From: JBCDHN01 sp964351855
GTDB taxonomy: Bacteria; Verrucomicrobiota; Verrucomicrobiia; Verrucomicrobiales; DEV007
NCBI GenBank assembly: GCA_964351855.1
Contig: CAYGQD010000147.1
Coordinates: 1 to 18,257, forward strand
Reading direction: 5' to 3'
DNA length: 18,257 bases
Part shown: piece by piece, positions 1 to 7,956 of the stretch
How positions within the stretch are numbered: position 1 is the first letter of the stretch
How the letters are laid out: each line of letters begins with the position of its first letter
Translations under genes and position numbers: made by a program
Notes under the pieces: generated by a model
Seen by the model: the letters and a program-made list of their open reading frames with translations, nothing else
Told to the model about the DNA's origin: nothing
Databases searched by the model: none

Positions 1-1216
1 CCCGGGAATACGGACCTGCCATTCTCAAGCCCTTGACGACCGGGGGCTGTTAGAGGGGGTAGGGGAGTCGAAAATTTGGATGAGTCATAGCGATACCTGC
101 AAGATGCCGGATGAAGCCATCATTCTTGCCAGCAACCAAGATGGCACTCCGGTCGGCCTGAAGTGGGCGGAGGGATGGTACGGGATTCAGTTCCATCCGG
201 AGGTCACTCACACTCACGAAGGATCCAAGGTTCTCCAGAACTTCCTGAACATGGCGGATGATCCTCCTCGATTCGAAATGGAGTCGTTCAAGGATCAACT
301 GATCGCTCAAGTTCGGGAAGAAGTGGGTGAGCATCATGTCGTCTGCGGAGTTTCAGGAGGGGTGGACTCTTCGGTATTGGCTGCGCTCATCCACGAGGCC
401 AACGTCAAATCGCGCTTCATCTTTGTCGACACGGGAATGCTCCGCAAGAACGAGGCGAAAGAGGTGCAGGATCAGTTCGAAACGATCGGCATTGCAATCG
501 AGACCATTGAAGCGGGCGATCTATTTCTGGGTGAACTCAAAGGTGTCGAAGACCCGGAACGAAAGCGCGAGATTATCGGGAATCTCTTCATTGACGTATT
601 TTTTGGGGCAGCTGGAAGCATTGATATGTTGGCGCAGGGCACCCTTTACCCGGATGTGATCGAAAGCGCCTCCAGTGGATCAATCGCTTCCAAAATCAAA
701 ACCCACCACAATCGGGTCGATCGAATCCTTGAAATGAAAAAGCAGGGAAAAGTGATCGAACCCCTTCACGAGTTATTTAAAGACGAGGTCCGTGCTTTGG
801 GGCGAAGTCTAGGGCTGAGCGACGCCGTCGTCGGTCGTCACCCCTTTCCGGGGCCGGGCCTAGCCGTCCGCTGCCCCGGTGAGATCACCACGGAACGCCT
901 GGAAGTGATTCGTGAGGCCGATGCCATCTTCATCGATCTTCTGCGCGAGCGAAAACTCTATGACCAGGTGTGGCAAGCCTATGCTGCCGCACTGCCCTGC
1001 AAGACCGTCGGCGTGAAAGGCGACGAACGAGCCTATGAATGGCCGATTGTGCTTCGAGCTGTTTCCAGCGTCGATGCGATGACTGCAGAATGGATTCGTT
1101 TCGATAGCGATTTTCTCGCCGAAGTGTCCAATCGCATTCTCAATCAGGTTCCTCACGTAAATCGAGTGCTCTACGATATTTCGACGAAACCGCCGGCGAG
1201 CATCGAGTGGGAATAA
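1..1216 (+). CDS. guaA: GMP synthase (glutamine-hydrolysing), C-terminal part, with apparent frameshift near the window edge
   Basis: Converts XMP to GMP using ATP and glutamine, the last step of de novo guanine nucleotide synthesis in the cytoplasm. The main open frame starts within the window in the glutamine amidotransferase domain and ends at TAA 1214-1216. Counting from the Met at 80, the amidotransferase His/Glu pair sits in QFHPEV (H39, E41), the ATP-pyrophosphatase P-loop is SGGVDSS (92-98), and the C-terminal dimerisation domain contains HPFPGPGLAVR and ends KPPASIEWE, as is usual for GuaA. The Met at 80 is internal: it belongs to the WMSHSD stretch that matches the conserved WMSHGD of the family. 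Upstream, homology (REYGPAILKPL) lies in frame 3 at bases 3-35 but continues in frame 2 (LLEGVGESKIW, from base 47), so a one-base loss is implied between about 33 and 52. The rest is intact, so a sequencing error is more likely than a dead gene. The amidotransferase Cys lies outside the window. Confidence 0.95.
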   Translation, partial: PGIRTCHSQALDDRGLLEGVGESKIWMSHSDTCKMPDEAIILASNQDGTPVGLKWAEGWYGIQFHPEVTHTHEGSKVLQNFLNMADDPPRFEMESFKDQLIAQVREEVGEHHVVCGVSGGVDSSVLAALIHEANVKSRFIFVDTGMLRKNEAKEVQDQFETIGIAIETIEAGDLFLGELKGVEDPERKREIIGNLFIDVFFGAAGSIDMLAQGTLYPDVIESASSGSIASKIKTHHNRVDRILEMKKQGKVIEPLHELFKDEVRALGRSLGLSDAVVGRHPFPGPGLAVRCPGEITTERLEVIREADAIFIDLLRERKLYDQVWQAYAAALPCKTVGVKGDERAYEWPIVLRAVSSVDAMTAEWIRFDSDFLAEVSNRILNQVPHVNRVLYDISTKPPASIEWE

Positions 1217-1302
1217 GCTGCCACCGTTCGTCAATTTGGTTCAGTTTCCTTAATTACTTGCTTTTCATGTAATTCGTCTTGTGTTAGTTATAGTCGAATC
1301 CC

Positions 1303-3042
1303 GTGAAACGGCTAATCCTCACCCTCTTTACGTTCTGCATCGTTGGCTTCGCTTTCCTGAGCCATCGTTGCTCGGCATCCAGGCGCGAAGCGACCGTGGT
1401 CGAGGCGGTCGCAAGCCACTTCAATGATAGTCCGACCTATTCCAGGGCAACGTTTGAGGTTCGGAATCTAGACCTCTTCCTCAATGGCCACGTGCCTACG
1501 AAGGAAGCGCGACAAGCCTTGATCGAAGTGGCTAGGAAGCAAGTACCTTCCGCCAGGGTTCGCTCGAATCTCAACATTGTGGTCCCCGTTCCTTCCATGC
1601 TCCAAGCGGATCTTGATCAGGGGATTTTGCGTTTGCACGGTGCCCTGCCAACTCCCGAGTTGATCGCGGATCTCAAGCGAATTGGAGAGGCACTGGATTT
1701 TAGCGTCCTCACTCCGGGTCTCGTTGCCAGTAGCCATGTAGATCCTGCTCCATGGAACGCAAATTTGGCACCGTTTCTAAAGCAGTTCCTACTCGGCGCA
1801 ACCTCCGCATCCGTCCGGATTGGTGGAGAAGAGTGGCTTCTTCAACGAGAGGCTGCCAACGAGGAAGATGCCCAGCGTCTTCGTGATTTGGCGATAGCCA
1901 TGCTTCCGACCGGAACGAAACTCATCGACGACGTGAAGGTTCAAGCTCCGGATCTACCCAGTCGTCTGGAGATATGGCGAGAGAATGATCGGATTATCGT
2001 CTCAGGCGTCGTGCCCGATGAGGCACGCAGAGCCTTCATTCTGACAGCGGTCACCCAAACGATTGGAGAAAACGTGACGAATGATCTGAGCCTCGACCGG
2101 AAAGTTAAGTCTCCAGAATGGTTGCCATCCCTTACTTCAATCCTGGAGTCTTTGTTCGCTGAGGGAGAACAGCAGGGACTGGAAGTCACCGGAGAGCAGG
2201 TCAAAATTTCCGGGACATTCGCCACGAAAGAGGAGTGCGCAGAACTCCTTGAGATCGCAGGGGATAGTTTCGGAATCGGCTTTGTCATTGAAAGTGGGCT
2301 CTCGACGAACTCTGAGATGCGGCCACCGCCACCGCATTTGGAGATGGAAGCCACCTTTTCGGAACATGCGCTGGAAATCGCCGGCATCGTTCCCGATGAT
2401 CAGTCGCGAGATCGGATCATTGGCGCTTTTCGGAGGGCTTACCCTGGGGCCCTTTTAAAGCAGACCGAAATCGAGCGTGACTCCAGAATTTCGGAACCCG
2501 AGTGGATGGAGGCTCTGCTCGATTTCATTCCTCGCCTGCCGACTCACGTCGAAGATGAGGGCACGTTTCGGATTGTCAAAAGATCCGCTTCTCTCAGCGG
2601 GGTAGCCAAGACAAAGGCATCCGTCGATGGATTGGGGTTGAAGCTTCAACGGATGTTTGCCGAGGGGTTTTCGATTGAGAACCAGGTCATCCCGTCGGCA
2701 TCAAACCAACCACAATTCCAAACCTGGCATCAAGGTGCAATCTACTTCGATGCGGGCTCAAGCCGCGTTTCTTCGGATCAACTCAGCAAAGTTGAGATCG
2801 GGGCAAGACAGTATCGCGATGCGGGGACCCATGCCGTCATCTTGATCGAGGCTTTTGCCGACGAGAGCGGCTCTGCCTCCCAGAACCTTTCTCTTGGAAG
2901 CCGAAGGGCCCATTCCGTTCGGGAGGCTCTTTCGGAATTAAAGGTGCCAGTGCCTGCAATGCGACTCGTTGGAGTTACCATCGTGAAGTCCAGCAGCAGT
3001 CCAGAGCTGGATCGGAGGGTTGAGTTTACGATTATCCCCTAA
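1303..3042 (+). CDS. Exported OmpA-family protein with repeated BON-like units
   Basis: Predicted 579-residue envelope protein with a GTG start. Residues 1-25 form a signal-like segment (basic MKR, then LILTLFTFCIVGFAFL). The Cys at 23 is not in a convincing lipobox. Residues about 50-465 hold at least three related units of about 120 residues. Their recurring signature is hydrophobic-x-G-x-V-P followed by an Arg-rich helix (NGHVPTKEARQ at 61, SGVVPDEARR at 234, AGIVPDDQSRD at 360). In units two and three a PEW(L/M) helix follows (271, 399). This resembles the BON domains of OmpA-type proteins such as mycobacterial OmpATb/ArfA. The C-terminal domain (about 478-579) is an OmpA/MotB peptidoglycan-binding domain: IYFDAGSSR, then IEAFADESG, the NLSLGSRRAHSVREAL helix, and a final RRVEF. 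The likely role is anchoring an envelope complex to peptidoglycan. It is the first gene of a three-gene operon; the next start is 4 bases after its stop. No clear ribosome-binding site or promoter is visible in the 86-base upstream gap. Confidence 0.8.
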   Translation: MKRLILTLFTFCIVGFAFLSHRCSASRREATVVEAVASHFNDSPTYSRATFEVRNLDLFLNGHVPTKEARQALIEVARKQVPSARVRSNLNIVVPVPSMLQADLDQGILRLHGALPTPELIADLKRIGEALDFSVLTPGLVASSHVDPAPWNANLAPFLKQFLLGATSASVRIGGEEWLLQREAANEEDAQRLRDLAIAMLPTGTKLIDDVKVQAPDLPSRLEIWRENDRIIVSGVVPDEARRAFILTAVTQTIGENVTNDLSLDRKVKSPEWLPSLTSILESLFAEGEQQGLEVTGEQVKISGTFATKEECAELLEIAGDSFGIGFVIESGLSTNSEMRPPPPHLEMEATFSEHALEIAGIVPDDQSRDRIIGAFRRAYPGALLKQTEIERDSRISEPEWMEALLDFIPRLPTHVEDEGTFRIVKRSASLSGVAKTKASVDGLGLKLQRMFAEGFSIENQVIPSASNQPQFQTWHQGAIYFDAGSSRVSSDQLSKVEIGARQYRDAGTHAVILIEAFADESGSASQNLSLGSRRAHSVREALSELKVPVPAMRLVGVTIVKSSSSPELDRRVEFTIIP

Positions 3043-3046
3043 CATT

Positions 3047-3277
3047 ATGGATCCGATTTTTGCAGACGCCGCTTCGTTCTTTTACTACTGGCCTCGCCAG
3101 TTGGTTGCTTGGGGCGTTTTAGGTCTTCTTGCCGCTGGATTCGGTGTCGGGATCGCCTGGGTTCGCTGGAAGAGCTTGCGCGTGATTGCCGACGGGATCG
3201 AAGTAAAGATGCGTGCCCTAACCAATGAACAGGCAAGGATCAAAGCACAGCTCAGGGAGGGGCAGGAAGACAAATGA
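3047..3277 (+). CDS. Small single-span membrane protein of unknown function
   Basis: Encodes 76 residues from the ATG at 3047. A TTG further upstream at 3020 is in frame but would overlap the preceding gene. Residues about 18-40 (LVAWGVLGLLAAGFGVGIAWVRW) form one hydrophobic span followed by a basic edge, then a charged helical tail (about 43-76) that could form a short coiled coil. I do not recognise a family. Translation is probably coupled on both sides: only 4 bases separate it from the OmpA-like gene, and its stop overlaps the next start as ATGA at 3274-3277. The context suggests a partner or assembly subunit linking the periplasmic OmpA-like protein and the membrane-anchored HhH protein. 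That role is inferred from gene order only. Confidence 0.75.
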   Translation: MDPIFADAASFFYYWPRQLVAWGVLGLLAAGFGVGIAWVRWKSLRVIADGIEVKMRALTNEQARIKAQLREGQEDK

Positions 3278-5076
3278 CTTTGGCCTTTGTCGAATCCATC
3301 CCTTTCCTTCTGGGAAACTCACCCTTTCTGGTCGCCCTCGCCGTTCTCACGTTTGGCGCAATCGGTTATTGGTATGGGTATGTCTCCTGGTATGTGTCCA
3401 CCCGCCGCATGCGGGTGTTGGAGAGTGAATATGAGCGTTTGGAGGCCACTGTGGAGAAACTCAAAGACCGGATTGGGGTGGAGAAAGCGTCGACGCTTCA
3501 TTCCCCCCACCGAAGCGTTCCTGACTTCGATGACTTTACCGCCTTGCCCGGAGTGGATAATTTTGCCTGTGCTCGACTTCATCAAACCGGGATTCAGTAT
3601 TTCAGCCAGTTAGCTGAGCTTGAGGAGCTGACCAAAGTGGAGTTAGAGAAATTTCGCCTCAGTTTCGGAATCGGTCGCTTTCGCCTGGAGGAATGGCGCT
3701 GGGCTTGGGGTGGAGAAGAGAGCCTGGCCATCGCAGAAGAGACCCATCCATCAGGTTTGGGCGATTTGCCAGGAACCGTGCGTGATGAAGAACTGGGATT
3801 GATTTTTTTGGAGAGCCCGGACTCGTTCGATGAGCTAACCCTCATAGAGGGATTGGGCCCCAAGCAGGAGGGTGCACTCTATGACCTGGGGATTTATCGC
3901 TTTCGCCAAATCGCTGGTTGGGGAGAGGTGACGGTGGACGTTTTGGAGAGCAAATTAAATCTTGGGCTGGGATATTGCGCGAAGCACGCGTGGCGATCTC
4001 AGGCAAGGCGTCTCGCCTGCTGGTCGGATGGTTTGCGGCAAGAAACGTTTATTGCCCCTTCCCGTCATTCGCTTCCCAAGATCATCGATCACGAGTTCTC
4101 CGGAGAGAAGGGTCTACGAGTTGATGACGAGCTTGGGATCGTTTTTGATTTCCAACCAGAAATCAGCGATGACTTGACGGAGGTTCCTGGAATTGAGCCT
4201 GAAATTGCCCAACGGTTGACGGGATTGGGAATCTATCGATGGCGTCAAATCGCATACTGGACGGATGCTCATCTCACCGTGATTGCCAACCTCCTGGAAG
4301 TCGAGAAGGAGCACATTGACACTGGGAAGTGGATTCCCCACGCCGGAATGCTCGATCGCCAGCGCTATGCAGCGAGTCGTGTTTGGCAAACGGCGAGACC
4401 TTCTATTCCGGAAATCTCAGCGGTCATTGGAGAGCATTTTCCCAGTGAAGCGGTGTCCCCAAATGAGGATCTCGGGATCACCTATCTCGATGAACCGACC
4501 CATTCTGATCCGCTGGAAGACCTCCCGGGAATCGATGCCCACATGGAGTTCGCGCTCAATTCAGTTGGCGTCTGGTGTTTCAAGCAGATTTCGTTGTGGT
4601 CAGGGGCTCATGTCGAGGCCCACGCGGAGCGGCTAAGCATCAATCCGGAGACCATTCTCCATCTTGGTTGGATCCGATCAGCGGCCCAGTTGGCCTGTCG
4701 TCCCGCAGAGGCTCCCCAGAACCATCGCTACGCTCTCTCCTCCCGGGACCTTCTCAACCAAGGCGCACGCCTGGATCAAGATCTAGGACTGGTGTTTCAT
4801 CGCGAGCCCTTCAAGATCGACAATTTGAAGTTGGTCAAAGGAATTGGACCAAAGCTTGAGGGGCGGCTCAGGGAGTTAGGGATCTACCAGTATCAGCAGT
4901 TTGCGCTCTGGACGCCTGAAAATGTCGCGGAAGTTTCCAAGCGACTTCAGGGTGTTGGCAACCGGATCCTAAACAATCATTGGCAAGAGCAAGCTGGCGA
5001 ACTAATCCGCCAGGAGCAGATTCTTGTTCAACCCGCCAGAAGCACTGACCCTGACGAGGTTTCTCTCACGACCTAA
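3274..5076 (+). CDS. Membrane-anchored coiled-coil protein with five helix-hairpin-helix units
   Basis: 600 residues. A purine-rich AGGAAG just upstream of the ATG at 3274 serves as a ribosome-binding site, the clearest one in the operon. Residues about 15-42 are a hydrophobic membrane span and 43-72 are a charged coiled coil. Five units of about 80-110 residues follow, centred on LPGVDN (91), IEGLGP (191), VPGIEP (304), LPGIDA (417) and VKGIGP (521). Each continues with a helix ending in an LGI/VGV/TGI-Y-type turn and a QIA/QFA-W motif. Units 2-5 are each preceded by a short strand such as DEELGLIF or DQDLGLVF. The pattern matches the predicted-nuclease/H3TH helix-hairpin-helix group (COG3743-like), usually found as a single copy fused to other proteins. 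Hairpins 2 and 5 keep the canonical G-hydrophobic-G-P form; 1, 3 and 4 are degenerate. No catalytic nuclease residues are evident, so a protein- or DNA-binding scaffold is more likely than an enzyme. Its stop overlaps the uxaC stop tail to tail. Confidence 0.8.
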   Translation: MTLAFVESIPFLLGNSPFLVALAVLTFGAIGYWYGYVSWYVSTRRMRVLESEYERLEATVEKLKDRIGVEKASTLHSPHRSVPDFDDFTALPGVDNFACARLHQTGIQYFSQLAELEELTKVELEKFRLSFGIGRFRLEEWRWAWGGEESLAIAEETHPSGLGDLPGTVRDEELGLIFLESPDSFDELTLIEGLGPKQEGALYDLGIYRFRQIAGWGEVTVDVLESKLNLGLGYCAKHAWRSQARRLACWSDGLRQETFIAPSRHSLPKIIDHEFSGEKGLRVDDELGIVFDFQPEISDDLTEVPGIEPEIAQRLTGLGIYRWRQIAYWTDAHLTVIANLLEVEKEHIDTGKWIPHAGMLDRQRYAASRVWQTARPSIPEISAVIGEHFPSEAVSPNEDLGITYLDEPTHSDPLEDLPGIDAHMEFALNSVGVWCFKQISLWSGAHVEAHAERLSINPETILHLGWIRSAAQLACRPAEAPQNHRYALSSRDLLNQGARLDQDLGLVFHREPFKIDNLKLVKGIGPKLEGRLRELGIYQYQQFALWTPENVAEVSKRLQGVGNRILNNHWQEQAGELIRQEQILVQPARSTDPDEVSLTT

Positions 5077-6476
5077 GAAGCGAGTCCAAGGTAACTCTTG
5101 GCGTTCCCGAAACAGATGTTTTCAATCATCGGGCCGAGGAGACCTTCGTCATTGGGAATGAGGCCCTGCTCGACATCTTGACCAACGAGATTGCACAAGG
5201 TGCGACGAAAGTACTCATGCCGCGGGAAACTCATGAACGAGCGGGAATCGGTCAACATCCCAATGAACCGTGAGAGAAGTCCGCAGTTGGACAGCGCATT
5301 CATCTGCCACTCCATGCCCTCTTTCTGATCAAGGAACCACCATCCGGAGCCAAACTGGATCTTCCCGGGAATCTCTCCTTCCTGGAAATTTCCTGCCATC
5401 GTGGCCAAGACAAAGTTATCTGCCGGATTCACGCTGTAGAGGATCGTCTTCGGAAGGGCGTCCGTCTTGCTGAGTTCGCCCAGAAAGCGGGAGAGGGAAG
5501 CTGCCTGGCTGAAATCTCCGATTGAGTCACAGCCAATATCGGGTCCCAATGTCTCAAACAACTTGGCGTTGTTGTTTCGAATCGGTCCCAGATGGAGTTG
5601 CATCGTCCAGCCTTTCTCAGCAGCCAGGTGCCCAAAGAGAAGCATGAGATTTGAAGCGAACTTTCCGCGCTCTTCAGGGCTCGCTGCTATTCCCGAACGA
5701 GCCTTGTCGAAAATTCGCGAAGCCTCTGCGTCGGAGCAGAAGTCAGCGTAGCAGTGATCAATGCCATGGTCAGAAAGTCTTCCTCCTAAGCTGTGAAAAT
5801 AGCCGTGACGTTCTCGCAGGGCGTCACAGAGCGCAGCGTAGCTATCGATGGTGGTGTCTTCAACCGATCCCAATGCATCGATCCAGGGATTAAGGAGTTC
5901 CGGCAGGTGAACATTGAGGGCTTTGTCAGGCCGAAAGGTGGGGAATACGTTGGTCCCGCAGTCAGAGCTCCCCAGGGAGCGATGATGTTCCAATGTATCC
6001 GTGGGATCGTCGGTCGTGCAGACGGTATCAACTTTGAAGCGTTTCAAGATCTGCCGAGCACTGAAGGCGGGATCGTTGAGCATCTCGTTCGCTTCCTCCC
6101 AAATCGCCGGAGCCGTTTCCGGACTGAGGAGGCTTTCAATCCCGAAGTAGCGCTTTAATTCCAAATGGGTCCAGTGGTAAAGAGGATTGCGCAGGGTGTG
6201 TGGGACGGTCTCCGCAAAGGCGAGGAATTTGTCGTAGGGATCAGCGTCACCCGTGCAAAACTTTTCGGCCGCGCCATTGCTCCGCATCGCTCTCCATTTA
6301 TAGTGATCACCCTCCAGCCAAATCTCGAAGAGATTGTTGAAGACCCGGTCCTCGGCAATGTCGCGTGGAGGAAGATGATTGTGGTAATCCAGGATAGGCT
6401 GGTCCTTGGCGAACTGGTGGTAGAGGGATCGCGCGGACGCACTCTGAAGCATGAAGTCATCGTGGATGAAAGGCAT
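5073..6476 (-). CDS. uxaC: Uronate isomerase (glucuronate/galacturonate isomerase)
   Basis: Isomerises D-glucuronate to D-fructuronate and D-galacturonate to D-tagaturonate, the first step of hexuronate catabolism in the cytoplasm. From the ATG at 6476 the protein is 467 residues, the usual length of the family (E. coli about 470), and begins MPFIHDDFML like other UxaC proteins. An in-frame TTG at 6512 would add 12 unmatched residues and is rejected. Diagnostic features are the metal-binding DYHNHLPP (30-37), FCTGDADPYDKF, VDTVCTTDDPTDTLEHH, TMQLHLGPIRNNN and the C-terminal RHEYFRRTLCNLVG region. No hexuronate genes (uxuA, uxaB, kdgK) are adjacent, so it is a stand-alone gene here. Its stop (TAG) overlaps the stop of the HhH-repeat gene by 4 bases, leaving no room for a terminator between them. 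Confidence 0.96.
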   Translation of the reverse strand: MPFIHDDFMLQSASARSLYHQFAKDQPILDYHNHLPPRDIAEDRVFNNLFEIWLEGDHYKWRAMRSNGAAEKFCTGDADPYDKFLAFAETVPHTLRNPLYHWTHLELKRYFGIESLLSPETAPAIWEEANEMLNDPAFSARQILKRFKVDTVCTTDDPTDTLEHHRSLGSSDCGTNVFPTFRPDKALNVHLPELLNPWIDALGSVEDTTIDSYAALCDALRERHGYFHSLGGRLSDHGIDHCYADFCSDAEASRIFDKARSGIAASPEERGKFASNLMLLFGHLAAEKGWTMQLHLGPIRNNNAKLFETLGPDIGCDSIGDFSQAASLSRFLGELSKTDALPKTILYSVNPADNFVLATMAGNFQEGEIPGKIQFGSGWWFLDQKEGMEWQMNALSNCGLLSRFIGMLTDSRSFMSFPRHEYFRRTLCNLVGQDVEQGLIPNDEGLLGPMIENICFGNAKSYLGLAS

Positions 6477-6545
6477 GCCTGTGATGTTGGACTGTTGGAG
6501 CAGACTCTGCAATCACGAATCATGAGCAGGGAGCGCCTCTGAGAA

Positions 6546-6563
6546 ATCCTCCCGATCCTCCCG
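6546..6563. repeat. Tandem 9-bp direct repeat upstream of uxaC
   Basis: The unit atcctcccg occurs twice back to back, followed by the partial match accct. It lies in the 163-base divergent gap between uxaC (minus) and the DUF2853 gene (plus), about 70-87 bases upstream of the uxaC start. On the uxaC strand it reads as two GGGAGGAT blocks. It could be a regulator-binding site for uxaC, but only two copies are present and nothing else supports that. I see no convincing promoter pair in the same gap. Confidence 0.45.
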
Positions 6564-6639
6564 ACCCTAACATGCAAACAAGAGGCTTTACCATAAACAA
6601 GGCTTGATTTTTTCTGAAAACGATGTCAAAGCACCTAAC

Positions 6640-6978
6640 ATGAGCAAACTTGACGACGCCATTGAGGCCTGCAAAGAGCAGATGAAAAACCAGAAGATTC
6701 CTTGCAACGAAGAGTTGTTGCGAGCGATTGCCAAAGGATTGGGACCATCGCTTTACAAAGCCGATGCCAAACTGGTCGCAGCAGCCCAACCGAAAGAGAT
6801 CGCAGGGATCAAAGAAAAATTCCTAATTAAGAAGTTAGGGTTAGAAGACGGCCCGAAACTGGACGCAGCCATTGAACACGCCATCGAGAAGATCGGCCGA
6901 TCCAACCGCGCCAAGCTTCGTCCGGTGTTCTACTACCTGTTGGTTAAGAAGCTGAAGAAAGAAAGCGTCTACATCTAA
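6640..6978 (+). CDS. DUF2853 family protein, function unknown
   Basis: 112 residues from the ATG at 6640; an in-frame TTG at 6604 would add residues that do not look like the family. The sequence MSKLDDAIEACKEQM, the central KADAKLVAAAQPKEI, and the C-terminal RAKLRPVFYYLLVKKL match my recollection of DUF2853, a small helical cytoplasmic family with no assigned function. The product is Lys-rich and lacks Cys clusters or membrane segments. No good ribosome-binding site precedes the ATG. The gene is monocistronic: it is divergent from uxaC and followed 30 bases later by a strong intrinsic terminator. That arrangement suggests a separately and perhaps strongly expressed transcript. Confidence 0.75.
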   Translation: MSKLDDAIEACKEQMKNQKIPCNEELLRAIAKGLGPSLYKADAKLVAAAQPKEIAGIKEKFLIKKLGLEDGPKLDAAIEHAIEKIGRSNRAKLRPVFYYLLVKKLKKESVYI

Positions 6979-7008
6979 CCTAAATTTCCACTCTATCTTT
7001 TAACCAAG

Positions 7009-7036
7009 AAGGGTCTGCTACGGCAGGCCCTTTTTT
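7009..7036 (+). terminator. Intrinsic terminator after the DUF2853 gene
   Basis: Ten-pair stem AAGGGTCTGC / GCAGGCCCTT (7009-7018 with 7023-7032, one G-U pair) closed by a TACG loop. The loop is flanked by C and G, giving the very stable C(UACG)G tetraloop in RNA. A run of six T residues (7031-7036) follows. It sits 30 bases after the DUF2853 stop and in front of the hydrolase gene, so the latter should have its own promoter. Confidence 0.9.
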
Positions 7037-7087
7037 GTTGGGTTCGTCTGGGAGTCTCTCTTTGAGCGATCCGAAGAAGTGATTACA

Positions 7088-7864
7088 ATGGGAGCCATGA
7101 ACGTCTTCGTAACCTTGGCTTGCCACTGTCCGCAGGTTGTCCTCGTCCTGGCAGTCACGCTCACTTTCTCAGAAGCAACAGAACCCGGACAGCAAACCCC
7201 GGAACAATTTTCGGTCATGATCGAAAAGTCGCTCCCGTATCTGCTTTACCTTCCGCCAGACTATTCTGTTACGGATGATCACGAATGGCCCTTGCTTGTT
7301 TTCCTTCATGGTTCAGGGGAGCGAGGTGACGGTGAACTCCAGGCGGTCAGCAGACATGGACCGCCCAAGCGCATCGCCAAAGGGGATCATTTCCCCTGTG
7401 TCGTCGTCTCACCACAATGCCCGAAAGACGAGTGGTGGGATACCGAAGCCATCCTTCTCTTGATCGAGGAGATCCAAAAGACGCATCGGATCGATCCGAC
7501 CCGAATCTATCTCACCGGGCTTAGTTTGGGAGGATATGGAACCTGGGAAACGGCTTGCCGCTACCCCGAAAAATTCGCCGCTATTTTGCCAATCTGCGGA
7601 AAAGGAAATCCGATTCGTGCGAAGCGCGCTCTGACCGAAATGCCAGTCTGGTGCTTCCACGGCAGTGATGATCCTGCCGTGCCGGTTGATCTCGCCATCA
7701 CCATGACCGACACCCTGAAAAGCAGCGGAAATACCCAAGTGCAACTGACGATCTACGAGGGAGTCGGGCACGACGCCTGGACCCAAACGTATGCCTCGGA
7801 TGAATGGCTCGAATGGCTCTTCTCTCACCGCCGGAAGCCAGAAACTGAATCCAACGGGAAATAA
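7088..7864 (+). CDS. Secreted alpha/beta-hydrolase (predicted peptidase/esterase)
   Basis: 258 residues from the ATG at 7088, preceded by GAAGAAG about 8 bases upstream. A GTG at 7079 and an ATG at 7097 are alternatives. Residues about 4-30 are hydrophobic and end near a plausible signal peptidase site, so the enzyme is probably exported. The alpha/beta-hydrolase landmarks are complete: oxyanion region VFLHGSGERG, SPQCPKDEWWD, nucleophile elbow GLSLGGYG (Ser146), acid in HGSDDPAVP (Asp195) and base in GVGHDAW (His228). The PQCP and LSLGGYGTW motifs place it with the predicted-peptidase/phospholipase-carboxylesterase group (COG4099-like), common in polysaccharide-degrading Planctomycetes and Verrucomicrobia. 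The substrate cannot be told from sequence; carbohydrate ester or peptide are both possible. No terminator for the plus strand is seen beyond it. Confidence 0.85.
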   Translation: MGAMNVFVTLACHCPQVVLVLAVTLTFSEATEPGQQTPEQFSVMIEKSLPYLLYLPPDYSVTDDHEWPLLVFLHGSGERGDGELQAVSRHGPPKRIAKGDHFPCVVVSPQCPKDEWWDTEAILLLIEEIQKTHRIDPTRIYLTGLSLGGYGTWETACRYPEKFAAILPICGKGNPIRAKRALTEMPVWCFHGSDDPAVPVDLAITMTDTLKSSGNTQVQLTIYEGVGHDAWTQTYASDEWLEWLFSHRRKPETESNGK

Positions 7865-7956
7865 AGTTCCCCCAACGCCGCCTGCGGATCGAGATTAGAC
7901 CGCGATCCCTTGGCCACATTTTTCGAGCCCCGATTCAGAAAGGATTCTTGAAACCC

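Noticed and set aside
33..52. Programmed frameshifting in guaA
   Set aside because: No slippery heptamer or downstream structure is evident, guaA is not known to use recoding, and a homopolymer sequencing error explains it.
1217..1302. Promoter for the OmpA/HhH operon
   Set aside because: The gap is AT-rich, but no -35/-10 pair with acceptable spacing stands out; TTATAG at 1288 has only a poor partner.
6513..6639. Minus-strand TTGACA (-35-like) upstream of uxaC
   Set aside because: A perfect -35 hexamer is present but no -10-like hexamer occurs at 16-18 bases, so a promoter cannot be supported.
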